Below the pieces are notes generated by a model. That model did not search any database. It saw only the letters and a program-made list of their open reading frames with translations, and was not told the DNA's origin. DNA of 64,000 nucleotides from CAZRCG01 sp964598565 (GTDB taxonomy: Bacteria; Bdellovibrionota; UBA2394): NCBI GenBank assembly GCA_964598565.1, contig CAZRCG010000007.1, forward strand, positions 1 to 64,000, written 5' to 3'. A program made the translations under genes and the position numbers. Positions 1 through 8,513 of the stretch are shown here, piece after piece. The first letter of the stretch is position 1. The number at the start of each line of letters is the position of its first letter.

Positions 1-42
1 GCCGCAGGTGGTGCCAAGAAAAAGACGTATGAGATTAAGTAA
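1..42 (+). CDS. 3' end of an unidentified gene (partial)
   Basis: An open frame enters from the left edge and ends at a TAA at 40-42. The last 13 residues are Ala/Gly then Lys-rich (AAGGAKKKTYEIK). Too little is visible to name a family. The Lys-rich tail would suit a nucleic-acid-binding or ribosome-associated protein, but that is only a guess. The frame could also be chance. Confidence 0.35.
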   Translation, partial: AAGGAKKKTYEIK

Positions 43-122
43 TACAAACATTAGATGCTCTGGCTTAGATACTCTGGCTTAGACTTGCGTTTACATGACG
101 CTCTTGGTGAGCGAAATTTTTT

Positions 123-359
123 CTAGGCCACTTGATTCTCCGCGGCAATTGAATTTTGTTGCGGCACATATTTTTCATATAACGCGATACCTGCAGTAAA
201 CGTTTCCATCGGTGTTCTGCCAAGGCAGAATTTGCCCTGATTCGTTCGCTCTTCGTTATATTTTTTCATAAAGGCGTCCAGATCGATCTGGCTTTCTTCG
301 ATCGACGAATAGCTAGCCCAAGAAGCGACTATTGCCGTCGTATACCTGTTTATTGTCAA
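123..359 (-). pseudogene. IS481-type transposase C-terminal remnant
   Basis: The C-terminal half of this 78-residue frame carries the end of an rve (DDE) integrase domain of IS481/IS3-like transposases: a stretch like YNEERTNQGKFCLGRTPMET followed by an aromatic-rich tail. Full-length family members are about 300-400 residues and the catalytic Asp residues are missing, so this is a decayed fragment. The first 20 or so residues do not resemble the family and are probably fused chance sequence. It lies just downstream of a toxin-antitoxin pair, so the left end of the window is an accessory patch. I saw no terminal repeats. Confidence 0.6.
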
Positions 360-381
360 TTCGTATGGACAGCGATGGCAT

Positions 382-813
382 TCAATAAATCAAAGGATTT
401 TTAACTCGAATCGAAAATCGAGAAAAATCTCGATCTGCAGTCCACAATTCAGAGAACCCTGATTCTATGCAAATGGCAGCTACTCGCGCATCGTGAACAA
501 GAGGTCCTGCAATTTTGCCCTCAGACAAAAGGCCTCTTAAAATGGGCCAATACTGTTTCCCCTCAGACGGAGTGACGATACTCGGACTTCTTAACCATTC
601 ATCCATCTGTTTGATCGCCTGCTCACTCGACGAGGGAGGTGAAAATATCTTGGGATGGGTAACGATAGAATAAAACTCATGAAGACAAGGAAGGGGAATA
701 CCCCATGCGTCTTGCGATTCTGCCAGTTCTTTGATTTTACTAACAGCTTTCTTATGCCACTCGGAGTCCTTTCGGTGGGCATAAACCAGAATATTGGTAT
801 CAACGGCGATCAC
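382..813 (-). CDS. PIN-domain toxin, VapC-like
   Basis: A 143-residue PIN-domain protein, probably a Mg-dependent endoribonuclease of a type II toxin-antitoxin system. The acidic residues expected of the PIN active site are visible: Asp5 in the N-terminal VDTN motif, Glu46, Asp108 in HDAR and Asp127/Asp129 in TADRD. The start is GTG at 811-813; its first bases overlap the TGA stop of the upstream antitoxin (GTGA overlap), so the two are translationally coupled. Length is normal for VapC. The RNA target cannot be told from the sequence. Confidence 0.85.
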   Translation of the reverse strand: MIAVDTNILVYAHRKDSEWHKKAVSKIKELAESQDAWGIPLPCLHEFYSIVTHPKIFSPPSSSEQAIKQMDEWLRSPSIVTPSEGKQYWPILRGLLSEGKIAGPLVHDARVAAICIESGFSELWTADRDFSRFSIRVKNPLIY

Positions 814-1055
814 TCCCCGCGTCCCTTATAGATTTTTTTTCGAATCGAATCCCAATCCGAGAAAGACATGCCCGGTTGAAGGCCATTTCCGGAAACGCTG
901 AAGTCTTTTAGTTTGAAACCTTTGGAGACCTCTCTCTTAGCCAGCACCAATTGAATTCCTCTCTCAATAACTTCCTTCAGCGTGAGGCCATGCTCTAAGG
1001 CATGCCGCTTTGCCTTGGAAAGCAAGGACGGAGGTAGATTGACCGTTGTCTTCAT
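810..1055 (-). CDS. antitoxin of the VapBC-like pair (ribbon-helix-helix type)
   Basis: An 81-residue protein with an N-terminal ribbon-helix-helix-like segment (MKTTVNLPPSLLSKAKRHA, then GLTLKEVIERG), as in CopG/VapB-type antitoxins. It would bind its own promoter and, through the C-terminal tail (SFSDWDSIRKKI), block the PIN toxin encoded immediately downstream. Antitoxin-first order and stop/start overlap are typical of these modules. The upstream DNA has two copies of TTATATGG (1079-1086 and 1101-1108) that could be operator half-sites. Confidence 0.8.
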   Translation of the reverse strand: MKTTVNLPPSLLSKAKRHALEHGLTLKEVIERGIQLVLAKREVSKGFKLKDFSVSGNGLQPGMSFSDWDSIRKKIYKGRGE

Positions 1056-1078
1056 GGCTCTACCATCTCATGATATTC

Positions 1079-1108
1079 TTATATGGTCAATAAGGTATGG
1101 TTATATGG
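1079..1108. promoter_or_regulatory. possible operator of the toxin-antitoxin pair
   Basis: Two direct copies of TTATATGG, 22 bp apart start to start, lie 24-53 bp upstream of the antitoxin start. Autoregulation through short upstream repeats is usual for ribbon-helix-helix antitoxins, but these sites are proposed on position only. Confidence 0.25.
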
Positions 1109-1328
1109 CTGCTACAGCGAAAGCCATTGTCTACAATAATTTCTCAAGATAGAGATCCTCAAACGAGGTATTTGCATAATCAAGTGGAGATTTGCCGCCG
1201 AGTCACTTGCTTCTTCAGCTTGCGACAGGGTGATACTTCTCGCGAAAATCGATCCATAATGTCGCTGATCGCATCTGCTCTAAAAGACTCTACATACTGC
1301 GTGGCCACAATAACGACCAGAGCTTCGT

Positions 1329-2375
1329 CTACGTCAAACTCTTCATATCAATAACGAAGCGATACTTCACATCGGCTTTCAACATGCGATCGTATGCCTC
1401 ATTGATCTTCTGGATTGGAATGAGCTCGACGTCGGACATGATCTCATGCTTTGCGCAATAATCGAGCATCTCTTGGGTTTGGGGTAAACCGCCAATGAGT
1501 GAGCCTGAGAGGCTGCGACGTTTCATGATGAGCGAAAATGCCGCCACCGGAATTGGTTGCTCAGGCACGCCGACGAGGGTCATAGCGCCATCTCGTTTCA
1601 AACAGTTTAGGTAGGTATTGTAATCATGGGGCGCTGAGATGGTATTCAGAATAAAATCGTAGCGATTGGCTTGAGAAGTCATGGCGCTCTCATCTTTCGA
1701 CACAATCACGTGGTGGGCTCCTAATCGTAGAGCATCGTCACGCTTCGAAGGCGAGGTGGTAAACACGCTCACTTCGGCGCCAAAGGAGCGCGCGAGTTTG
1801 ACGCCCATATGGCCGAGGCCGCCGAGTCCTACGATACCAACCTTCTGGCCTTTAGAAACTTTCCAATGTTTGAGAGGGGAGTAGGTCGTGATGCCCGCAC
1901 ACAAAAGAGGGGCGACTCGTTTCAAATCAAGATTGGCTGGAATGCGCAGCGTGAAATCTTCTTGCACAACAATGCTCGATGAGTAGCCCCCATAGGTAGG
2001 CTTTTTGCTGTCGCGCTCTAAACCGTTGTAGGTGCCGACGAATCCTGATTCGCAGTATTGCTCGAGGCCTTCGTGGCAGGAGGGGCAAGTGCGGCACGAA
2101 TCTACCAAGCAACCGACACCCGCTAAATCCCCAACCTTAAATTTTGTGACGTCGTCACCTACCCGTGTGATTTTACCCACAATCTCGTGTCCGGGGACCA
2201 TGGGAAACATAGAGCCACCCCATTCGTCTCGCGCCTGGTGAATGTCTGAATGACACACGCCGCAATATAAAATTTCGATCTCAACATCTTTGGCTCGCGG
2301 CTCTCGTCGCTCGATAGTTCGAGGGGCGAGGGGGCTCTTTGAAGTTTCAGCTGCATAGGCTTTGACGGTGGGCAT
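1329..2375 (-). CDS. yahK: zinc-dependent alcohol/aldehyde dehydrogenase, YahK/CAD type
   Basis: A 348-residue medium-chain dehydrogenase/reductase that probably reduces aldehydes with NADPH in the cytoplasm. It has the catalytic zinc motif CGVCHSD, the GHE motif, four structural-zinc cysteines (CRTCPSC plus the following EQYC) and the Rossmann motif GLGGLGHMG. The motif IMKRR and the end KYRFVIDM match E. coli YahK closely as I remember it. The frame opens 16 codons earlier, but the ATG at 2373-2375 has AAGGAG nine bases upstream and gives the family's usual N-terminus, so I chose it. It lies 74 bp upstream of the pntB stop on the same strand. The physiological substrate is unknown. Confidence 0.88.
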   Translation of the reverse strand: MPTVKAYAAETSKSPLAPRTIERREPRAKDVEIEILYCGVCHSDIHQARDEWGGSMFPMVPGHEIVGKITRVGDDVTKFKVGDLAGVGCLVDSCRTCPSCHEGLEQYCESGFVGTYNGLERDSKKPTYGGYSSSIVVQEDFTLRIPANLDLKRVAPLLCAGITTYSPLKHWKVSKGQKVGIVGLGGLGHMGVKLARSFGAEVSVFTTSPSKRDDALRLGAHHVIVSKDESAMTSQANRYDFILNTISAPHDYNTYLNCLKRDGAMTLVGVPEQPIPVAAFSLIMKRRSLSGSLIGGLPQTQEMLDYCAKHEIMSDVELIPIQKINEAYDRMLKADVKYRFVIDMKSLT

Positions 2376-2449
2376 AGAGAGGTTCTCCTTCTGGAGAGAA
2401 TTCTCGTCCGCCGGCATGCCCATGTCAACGTAAGGCGGCTGGGAAATGA

Positions 2450-3832
2450 TTAACCGTGGGCTAAAGCGCGGTTGATACCGTCGACACTGGCTTTGGCATC
2501 GCCAAAAACAAGGGCGCAGTTGTCATAGTAAAAGAGCTCGTTGTCGACGCCCGCATAGCCCGACTTCATGGAGCGCTTAAAGACATAGACTTGCTTTGCC
2601 TTGTACGCATCGAGAATGGGCATGCCGTAAAGCGGACTCGTTTTGTCTTTTCGAGCGGCGGGATTGACCACATCGTTGGCTCCTAAAATTAAGGCCACAT
2701 CGCAGGTCGAAAATTCCGGATTAATATCTTCCATTTCAAACACAATATCGTAGGGAATTTCAGATTCGGCGAGTAGTACATTCATATGGCCGGGCATTCG
2801 GCCAGCGACGGGATGAATGGCAAACTTCACCTCGATGCCTTTCTTTTGAAGTTCTTGATAGAGCTCTTTGACTGAATGTTGGGCTTGAGCCACCGCCATG
2901 CCGTAGCCAGGCACAATCAAAACTTTCGAAGCGTTCTCAAGAACAAAGGCCACATCTTCTGAGGCTGCAGATTTTACAGCCTTTTGAGGGCCCGAGGCCA
3001 TGGCCGAAGCCGAGGATTCAACGCCGTATCCGCCTAGAATCACGCTGATGAAAGAACGATTCATCGCTTTGCACATAATGTAAGAGAGAATGGCGCCGCT
3101 ACTGCCGACTAAGGCTCCTGTGGCGATGAGTAAGTGGTTGTGAAGTGTAAAGCCCGTGGCCGATGCCGCCCAACCCGAGTAAGAATTGAGCATCGATACG
3201 ACGACAGGCATATCGGCTCCCCCAATGGGAAGGACGATCATAAAACCTAAAATAAGGGAGAGAGTCGTCGCGGCGAGCAGATAGACGAGACTAGGTTCTT
3301 GAATATAACAGATCGTTGAGGCCACAACGCCCCCGATCAGAGCCAGGTTGAGCAGATGTTGGCCTCTAAAAATGAGGGGATTAGACGGCAGAAGTTCCTG
3401 CAATTTTCCAAACGCAATAATTGAGCCCGTAAAGGTGATGGCGCCAATTGCAGCACCCAGCGCAATTTCAACGGCGAGCACAGGATTGGTCGTTAAGTCA
3501 GAGAGATGAATCTGATGCGTACCAAATGCTACGAGAGTCGCGGCAAGACCTACAAAACTATGGAGGGCGGCGACGAGCTGGGGCATCGCGGTCATCTGAA
3601 TCTTTAGCGCCGTCAATGTGCCGACCAGTGCACCAACGGCAAGGCCGCCAATGATCCAATCGTAGCGTGCAATATCAGGATGCACCAATGTCAAAACGAT
3701 GGCTATGGCCATGCCCAACATGCCGGCACGATTGCCTAAGACAGCCGTCTTAGGAGAGGCGAGGCCTTTCAAACTAAAAATAAAGAGTACGGTGGCTAAC
3801 AAATAGCCGAGATGAAAGAGTGATGGATTCAT
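2450..3832 (-). CDS. pntB: NAD(P) transhydrogenase subunit beta
   Basis: A 460-residue inner-membrane protein, the beta subunit of proton-translocating transhydrogenase, which uses the proton gradient to pass hydride from NADH to NADP+. About the first 270 residues are hydrophobic membrane segments. The C-terminal domain III binds NADP(H), with motifs VPGYGMAVAQAQH, HPVAGRMPGHMNVLL and ILGANDVVNPAA. It is the last gene of pntAA-pntAB-pntB, overlapping pntAB by ATGA. The enzyme is a main source of NADPH and suits the thioredoxin-fold genes next door, although no direct link is shown. Confidence 0.97.
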   Translation of the reverse strand: MNPSLFHLGYLLATVLFIFSLKGLASPKTAVLGNRAGMLGMAIAIVLTLVHPDIARYDWIIGGLAVGALVGTLTALKIQMTAMPQLVAALHSFVGLAATLVAFGTHQIHLSDLTTNPVLAVEIALGAAIGAITFTGSIIAFGKLQELLPSNPLIFRGQHLLNLALIGGVVASTICYIQEPSLVYLLAATTLSLILGFMIVLPIGGADMPVVVSMLNSYSGWAASATGFTLHNHLLIATGALVGSSGAILSYIMCKAMNRSFISVILGGYGVESSASAMASGPQKAVKSAASEDVAFVLENASKVLIVPGYGMAVAQAQHSVKELYQELQKKGIEVKFAIHPVAGRMPGHMNVLLAESEIPYDIVFEMEDINPEFSTCDVALILGANDVVNPAARKDKTSPLYGMPILDAYKAKQVYVFKRSMKSGYAGVDNELFYYDNCALVFGDAKASVDGINRALAHG

Positions 3833-4125
3833 TTTTCTTTTCTCTTAAACATCGAAAGCATTCGGTGGGTTACCACGAAGCCTCCAAAAATATTAATCGA
3901 GGCCAGAGCGACGGCTGCGAAGCCCACGATCTCATACCAAAGCGGCATTTCTGAGAAAGAAAATCCCGCAACTAACAAGGCGCCCACAATTACAATCGCT
4001 GAAATAGCATTGGTCACCGCCATGAGCGGCGTATGAAGAGCGGGCGTCACACCCCACACCACATGGTAGCCCACGAAACAAGATAAAACAAATACGTAGA
4101 GTCCCATCATAGTCTCACTCATCAT
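3829..4125 (-). CDS. pntAB: NAD(P) transhydrogenase subunit alpha, part 2
   Basis: A 98-residue membrane protein with about three hydrophobic segments, corresponding to the C-terminal membrane part of E. coli PntA. Here the alpha subunit is split into two genes, as in Rhodospirillum and many other bacteria. The typical pattern FVGYHVVWGVTPALHTPLMAVTNAIS is present in pieces (for example HTPLMAVTNAIS). It overlaps both neighbours by ATGA, so the three genes are translated as one operon. Confidence 0.95.
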   Translation of the reverse strand: MMSETMMGLYVFVLSCFVGYHVVWGVTPALHTPLMAVTNAISAIVIVGALLVAGFSFSEMPLWYEIVGFAAVALASINIFGGFVVTHRMLSMFKRKEK

Positions 4126-5291
4126 GTATCTCCTCGAACTTTAGGAAAACGAACCTGCCCCTGGTAAGTGACAAGCGATGCGTCGATGATTTCGTCGTCT
4201 AAAGGAATTTTAAAGCCCGCCTCTGTCGAAAACAGACAGAGAAGGTGGTAAATATTAGTCGAAAAAAAGCGCGAGGCATCGGCGGCCACTTGAGACGCGA
4301 GGTGAAGGGGGCCAGAGATGAGAACGCCGCCTTCTTTATGAAGAGCTCCTGGTTTTGTGACCTCGCAGTTTCCTCCTGTGGCAGCGGCCATATCGAGAAT
4401 AACCGAACCCGAACGCATGCGAGAAACAGCCGTCTTAGAAATGAGAACGGGCGCTTTGCGCCCCGGCACACTGGCCGTCGAAATGACAATATCAAAACGG
4501 GGAATGGCCTCTTGCAGCGCTTCTTGTTGTTTTCGGCGCTCTTCATCGGTGAGTGCTTTAGCGTAGCCACCCTCAGCGCTGCCTTCAGTTAAAAAATCGA
4601 GAGCAAGAAACTTTGCACCCAATGATTCAATCTGCTCTTTGACTTCCGAGCGAATATCGAAAGCTTCGACTTGGGCTCCCAATCGTCGCGCTGTGGCAAT
4701 GGCTTGCAGACCTGCGACACCAGCTCCGAGCACCAAAACTTTGGCAGGTTTGGCGGCACCTGCCGAGGTCATCATGATGGGAAAAAAGCGACTATAGAGC
4801 GTCGCCGCTTCCAAGACCGCTCGGTAGCCAGCGATATTGGCCTGGGAAGAAAGAATGTCCATGGCTTGAGCTCGCGAGATACGCGGAACAAGCTCAAGGG
4901 CGAGAGCATCTAGGCGCTTGCCTGCGTAGCTTTTTAGACGACCGACGTCGGCATGAGGGTTGAGAGCGGCAATCAGCAAAGTATCTGGTTTAAAGAGAGC
5001 CAGCTCTTCATCGTTCGGTGCTGAAATTTTGAGGCAGACGGGCGAGTGGTAGGCTTCTGTCTTGGAGAGAACGCGCGCCCCTTCGCGTTCGTAGTCCGCA
5101 TCGGAGAAGCCAGCCGCAATGCCGGCGCCTGCTTCAATCGCAACGTCGAATTTTTTTTTCTGAAGTTTCTTAACGGTTTCTGGGGCGAGTGGTACGCGTC
5201 GTTCGTCCACCATGCCGATCGACGTACCTTCGAGCTTCTGGGTCTTGGATTCTTCGCGCAGAGCGCAAACTAAAATTTTAGATAATGACAT
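4122..5291 (-). CDS. pntAA: NAD(P) transhydrogenase subunit alpha, part 1
   Basis: A 389-residue soluble NAD(H)-binding domain I of the transhydrogenase, related to alanine dehydrogenase. The motifs GMVDERRVPLAPETVKKL (family form KEtRVAltPetv), the Rossmann loop LGAGVAGLQAIATARRLGA and the downstream mobile-loop region are visible. A GTG at 5298-5300 is an alternative start; I chose the ATG at 5289-5291. It is the first gene of the pnt operon and is divergent from the thioredoxin-like gene at 5357, so the 65-bp gap must hold both promoters. Confidence 0.94.
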   Translation of the reverse strand: MSLSKILVCALREESKTQKLEGTSIGMVDERRVPLAPETVKKLQKKKFDVAIEAGAGIAAGFSDADYEREGARVLSKTEAYHSPVCLKISAPNDEELALFKPDTLLIAALNPHADVGRLKSYAGKRLDALALELVPRISRAQAMDILSSQANIAGYRAVLEAATLYSRFFPIMMTSAGAAKPAKVLVLGAGVAGLQAIATARRLGAQVEAFDIRSEVKEQIESLGAKFLALDFLTEGSAEGGYAKALTDEERRKQQEALQEAIPRFDIVISTASVPGRKAPVLISKTAVSRMRSGSVILDMAAATGGNCEVTKPGALHKEGGVLISGPLHLASQVAADASRFFSTNIYHLLCLFSTEAGFKIPLDDEIIDASLVTYQGQVRFPKVRGDT

Positions 5292-5356
5292 AGATTTCAC
5301 GTTCCAGGTTCACGGATGGATGATACGCTGTCAATCGTGACAAGGAGGATTTCGTA

Positions 5357-6022
5357 ATGGCTCTCGTATTCATTCGAGCCTTAATGAGCCCGGCTCTCGT
5401 AGGGCTCTTGGTGGGAGGTGGAACGTTCGGTCTCTTCGTTGTTACGACAGCTGTCGTAGGACGTTCTTTAGAAGCTAAGACCCCACCAGTTGAGCCTTCA
5501 CAAGTTAAACCCATAAACCTTCAGCAGCCACAGGTTCAGCCCCTTGCCGCCAGTGATTATGAGTCGCTCTTAAAGACTAAAGGTAAGGCGATGACGGTGG
5601 TTAATTTTTGGGCGTCGTGGTGTGGCCCTTGTGTAGAAGAATTTCCTGAGTTGTTGGCCTTTCGAGCTGACGAAGACATTAAGAAAGATACGGTATTTCA
5701 TTTTGTATCGACCGACTTTGAAAGTGATATGCCCGACGTTCTAAAATTTTTAAAATCTCAAAAGGTTGATTTTGTAACCTATCGAAAAATAGGTCCTGAT
5801 CAGATTTTTCTGGATGAAGTGAATAAGAAATGGCCCGCTTTTTTAGAGCGCATCAAGAAAAAGTCTGCGAAGCGAAAGGGGAGTCGTGCTAAATTTCAAG
5901 GCGCTCTGCCGACTACCTATATTTATGATGCGAGAGGAGAGATTTTAGAGCGTTTTGATGGTCCCGTAACTAAAAAGCAACTGAAAGAAGCCATTCAACG
6001 CTTCCGAAAGGAGAAATCATGA
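5357..6022 (+). CDS. membrane-anchored thioredoxin-fold protein (TlpA/DsbE-like)
   Basis: A 221-residue protein with a hydrophobic N-terminal segment (about residues 8-35) that is a signal anchor, followed by a thioredoxin fold with the redox motif WCGPC in VVNFWASWCGPCVEEFPEL. The cis-Pro region reads LPTTYIYDARG. It should be a periplasm-facing thiol-disulfide reductase. An unusually Lys/Arg-rich insert (KKKSAKRKGSRAK) precedes the cis-Pro loop. GGAGG lies just upstream of the ATG. It overlaps the next thioredoxin-fold gene by ATGA, so the two probably act together. Confidence 0.85.
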   Translation: MALVFIRALMSPALVGLLVGGGTFGLFVVTTAVVGRSLEAKTPPVEPSQVKPINLQQPQVQPLAASDYESLLKTKGKAMTVVNFWASWCGPCVEEFPELLAFRADEDIKKDTVFHFVSTDFESDMPDVLKFLKSQKVDFVTYRKIGPDQIFLDEVNKKWPAFLERIKKKSAKRKGSRAKFQGALPTTYIYDARGEILERFDGPVTKKQLKEAIQRFRKEKS

Positions 6023-6702
6023 AGCCCCTCGTTTCCATTTTATATTCGAGTCTTTTTGCACTGACGGTGTCGTTTTCACTATCTGCCGCCGAGCAGGTCA
6101 CCGAGACGATGAAGCTTGGAGATTCTATCAAAGAACTAAAAACCGAAATGCAAACCACTTCGGGCAAGGCGGTAACCATTGAAAAGGCCCAAGGCAAAAA
6201 CGGCACATTGGTTGTATTTACATGCAATCATTGCCCCTACGTTAAGAAGTGGCAAGATCGCATGACCACCCTCGGTAATGCGTACCTTAAGAAAGGCGTT
6301 GGTGTGATTGCGATTAACTCCAACGATTCTACAAAATATCCCGAAGATGGTCTTGAAGGTATGAAGACTGTGGCATCGGGTAAGTCGAAATCTTCGGCTT
6401 TGGCTTGGGACTTTCCCTATGCCGTCGATGCTACATCCAATATTGCTCGAGCTTATGGGGCTTCGAAGACCCCAGAATTTTTTCTATTTAATAAGGCCGG
6501 TAAATTGGTTTACCACGGAGCTTTAGATGCCGATGCCGACGATGCCTCGCTGCTGGCTTACGAAGGAGATATTGCAAAGCCTATCGCTTCGAAGCAATTT
6601 TTGAGAAATGCTCTCGAAGAACTTCTCGCAGGTAAGCCTGTCTCGCAGGCATCTACCCAGGCCTTTGGTTGTGGTATCAAATTTAGAAAATCGAGTTCGT
6701 AA
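6019..6702 (+). CDS. exported thioredoxin-family protein
   Basis: A 227-residue protein with a cleavable signal peptide (cut probably after LSAA, near residue 24). The core has the active site CNHCPYVKKW, the hallmark of a thioredoxin/redoxin family usually annotated only as thioredoxin family protein. The NSND motif, the TPEFFLF cis-Pro loop and the C-terminal GCGIKF are also typical. It should work in the periplasm, perhaps as a partner of the upstream TlpA-like protein with which it overlaps by four bases. The substrate is unknown. Confidence 0.85.
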   Translation: MKPLVSILYSSLFALTVSFSLSAAEQVTETMKLGDSIKELKTEMQTTSGKAVTIEKAQGKNGTLVVFTCNHCPYVKKWQDRMTTLGNAYLKKGVGVIAINSNDSTKYPEDGLEGMKTVASGKSKSSALAWDFPYAVDATSNIARAYGASKTPEFFLFNKAGKLVYHGALDADADDASLLAYEGDIAKPIASKQFLRNALEELLAGKPVSQASTQAFGCGIKFRKSSS

Positions 6703-6758
6703 GATTTAAGGTCAAAACTGAGTTCGTATTCGTTGAGCTCGTAAGAAAGGGTTGTGGG

Positions 6759-7517
6759 GTGCTTGTTTTTGATTTTGATGGAACCTTGGCGCCTCTCACT
6801 CTGCTCCCGCATTTTCCTCGATTGTCGGCGACGACTAGGCGACATCTAAAGACCCTGGCGGCGCTCGGTGTGTCTAGGGGATGCCCCTTAGTTATTTTAT
6901 CGGGTCGATCGGTGGCTGATTTAAAAAAGCTCATGGGCTCCATACCGGCCCACTTGATTGGGAACCATGGGATGGAGGGTTTCGCACCCTTTCGCAAGAA
7001 CCTCGGCCGATCAAAGACGATTTCTCAAGCGTGGGCACGAATCATCGAGCGATCATGGCCCCAAAAAATTTCTTTGTGGAATTCAGATATACGCCTTGAG
7101 AATAAAACGTATTCCTTGTGTTTTCATTATCCAGATTTTGTGCAGAAGAAACGCTTAACACGAGACTTGATTGCTTGCGCCAGTCGTCTGCAGCCTTTGC
7201 CTTATCTTATACCTGGTCCGGGTCTACTAAATCTGATTCCCCCGCAGGCACCTACGAAGGCCGATGCTCTCAGAGCTTTAAAGAGAGAAGGTGGCGCTAA
7301 ACAGATTCTCTATTTGGGGGATGATGCGTTTGATGAGCCCATTGCCTCCGTTCATGTGCCGGGACTTATCAAAGTTCATGTGGGAGTCAATACGCTGAAC
7401 GCCCCTCGCTGGCACAAGCGCATGTCGATGGTCGATTTGAGGGCGCAGCGCCAACTCTTTGTAGGCCGCCAAGATCAGGTCGATCCATTTCTCGAGTGGC
7501 TAAAGCAGCGCATCTAA
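6759..7517 (+). CDS. HAD-type trehalose-6-phosphate phosphatase-like protein
   Basis: A 252-residue HAD hydrolase of subclass IIB. Motif I is FDFDGTLAPL, motif II ILSGRS and motif IV LGDDAFDE; the phrase LIGNHGMEG is typical of OtsB. The likely reaction is removal of phosphate from trehalose 6-phosphate, but no otsA lies nearby, so a related sugar phosphatase is possible. The start is uncertain: GTG at 6759 begins right before motif I, while the frame stays open upstream without an ATG. The last 18 bp overlap the convergent gene at 7500. Confidence 0.75.
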   Translation: MLVFDFDGTLAPLTLLPHFPRLSATTRRHLKTLAALGVSRGCPLVILSGRSVADLKKLMGSIPAHLIGNHGMEGFAPFRKNLGRSKTISQAWARIIERSWPQKISLWNSDIRLENKTYSLCFHYPDFVQKKRLTRDLIACASRLQPLPYLIPGPGLLNLIPPQAPTKADALRALKREGGAKQILYLGDDAFDEPIASVHVPGLIKVHVGVNTLNAPRWHKRMSMVDLRAQRQLFVGRQDQVDPFLEWLKQRI

Positions 7518-8513
7518 GAGCGCTCCAATGCTCAAACGAGGATCAATGCCTTTTGGAATCTTGCCCTCTTGTCTGCCCAAATCTTTCGCATCGCCCGCAA
7601 CAAAGGGCCTGTTCCAAAACGGCGGGCCTGAGCTTACCGCTTGTGGCGCTTGGCTCTTCGCTTCATCCAATGCGCTATCGAAAACTTGCCAGGACCCTGG
7701 CCCTTTTATAGAGCTTTTCGAATTCTCCATTGATGCTGTTTCTGCCGTAGGCAGATGGGCCTCTCCTAGCAATGTGCCCTCCGGCGAATGAAGGTAAAAG
7801 ATGCTTCCACTTTCTGTCGACGTTTTTTGAACGTAGCCCAACGACTCCCCACTGCCGTCAGAAAAGTTCCAAGTTTCTGGCTTTCCGGGGGATGCCGATT
7901 CGTGTCGCACAGATCCAAAAAATTGAAAATCGTTGAATACAATAAACTCATTCTGTGGAACGTCTTCCATTGGAATGGAAACAGCTACGTTTTCTTGTAA
8001 CCACTTGTTAACGAATACGCCAAGGTCACGGATATGGCGCATATAGGGGCGACGTTGGATGATAATGTTATCAAAACCATTGGGATCACTAGGGGGCATG
8101 GTATGCAATTCAGATGGATTCGCGACAAGACTGCCTTGCGGTTTTTGAAACTCGTCCGTGAGCGGGAAGGGCAATCGATCTGCCGTGATTAATGTTGTAA
8201 GGCCAGTGCCAATAGCAAGTCCCGAAAGCAGAGCCTTTCTAGCAGCTCGTCGAACCGCTCGCCTACATGGAGCGTGCTGATCGCCGAGACCTTCGCTGCC
8301 GCTTCCGATACCGCTTTGACGACCTTGAGTGGATACTAGTGCCGAGGCTGCTGGCATGACTCTCGCACGTGGATCGCGAGATGCACCAATCGGCGTCGCA
8401 GAACCTAGATGAATCCGTACCGTGTCATTTTTAAGACTATTAGCCGAGAGGGGTGAGTGCTGGTTCAATAAGACAACTGACAGAGCAAGTATCTTTAGAG
8501 CTGTGACTTTCAT
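7500..8513 (-). CDS. exported protein of unknown function
   Basis: A 337-residue protein with a signal peptide (cleavage probably after PLSAN, near residue 25). A basic patch, RRAVRRAARK (about residue 84), is followed by a hydrophobic stretch LLSGLAIGTGLTTLI (about 94-108) that may be a membrane segment. The remainder is polar and Ser/Gly-rich and matches no family I know. Its start overlaps the stop of the 8510-11092 gene by ATGA, so the two form an operon and their products may be partners. The 3' end overlaps the convergent phosphatase gene. Confidence 0.7.
   Translation of the reverse strand: MKVTALKILALSVVLLNQHSPLSANSLKNDTVRIHLGSATPIGASRDPRARVMPAASALVSTQGRQSGIGSGSEGLGDQHAPCRRAVRRAARKALLSGLAIGTGLTTLITADRLPFPLTDEFQKPQGSLVANPSELHTMPPSDPNGFDNIIIQRRPYMRHIRDLGVFVNKWLQENVAVSIPMEDVPQNEFIVFNDFQFFGSVRHESASPGKPETWNFSDGSGESLGYVQKTSTESGSIFYLHSPEGTLLGEAHLPTAETASMENSKSSIKGPGSWQVFDSALDEAKSQAPQAVSSGPPFWNRPFVAGDAKDLGRQEGKIPKGIDPRLSIGALLDALL

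Noticed and set aside
1097..1354. Plus-strand 85-codon frame between the antitoxin and yahK
   Set aside because: No Shine-Dalgarno signal, no domain, and its end is antisense to yahK.
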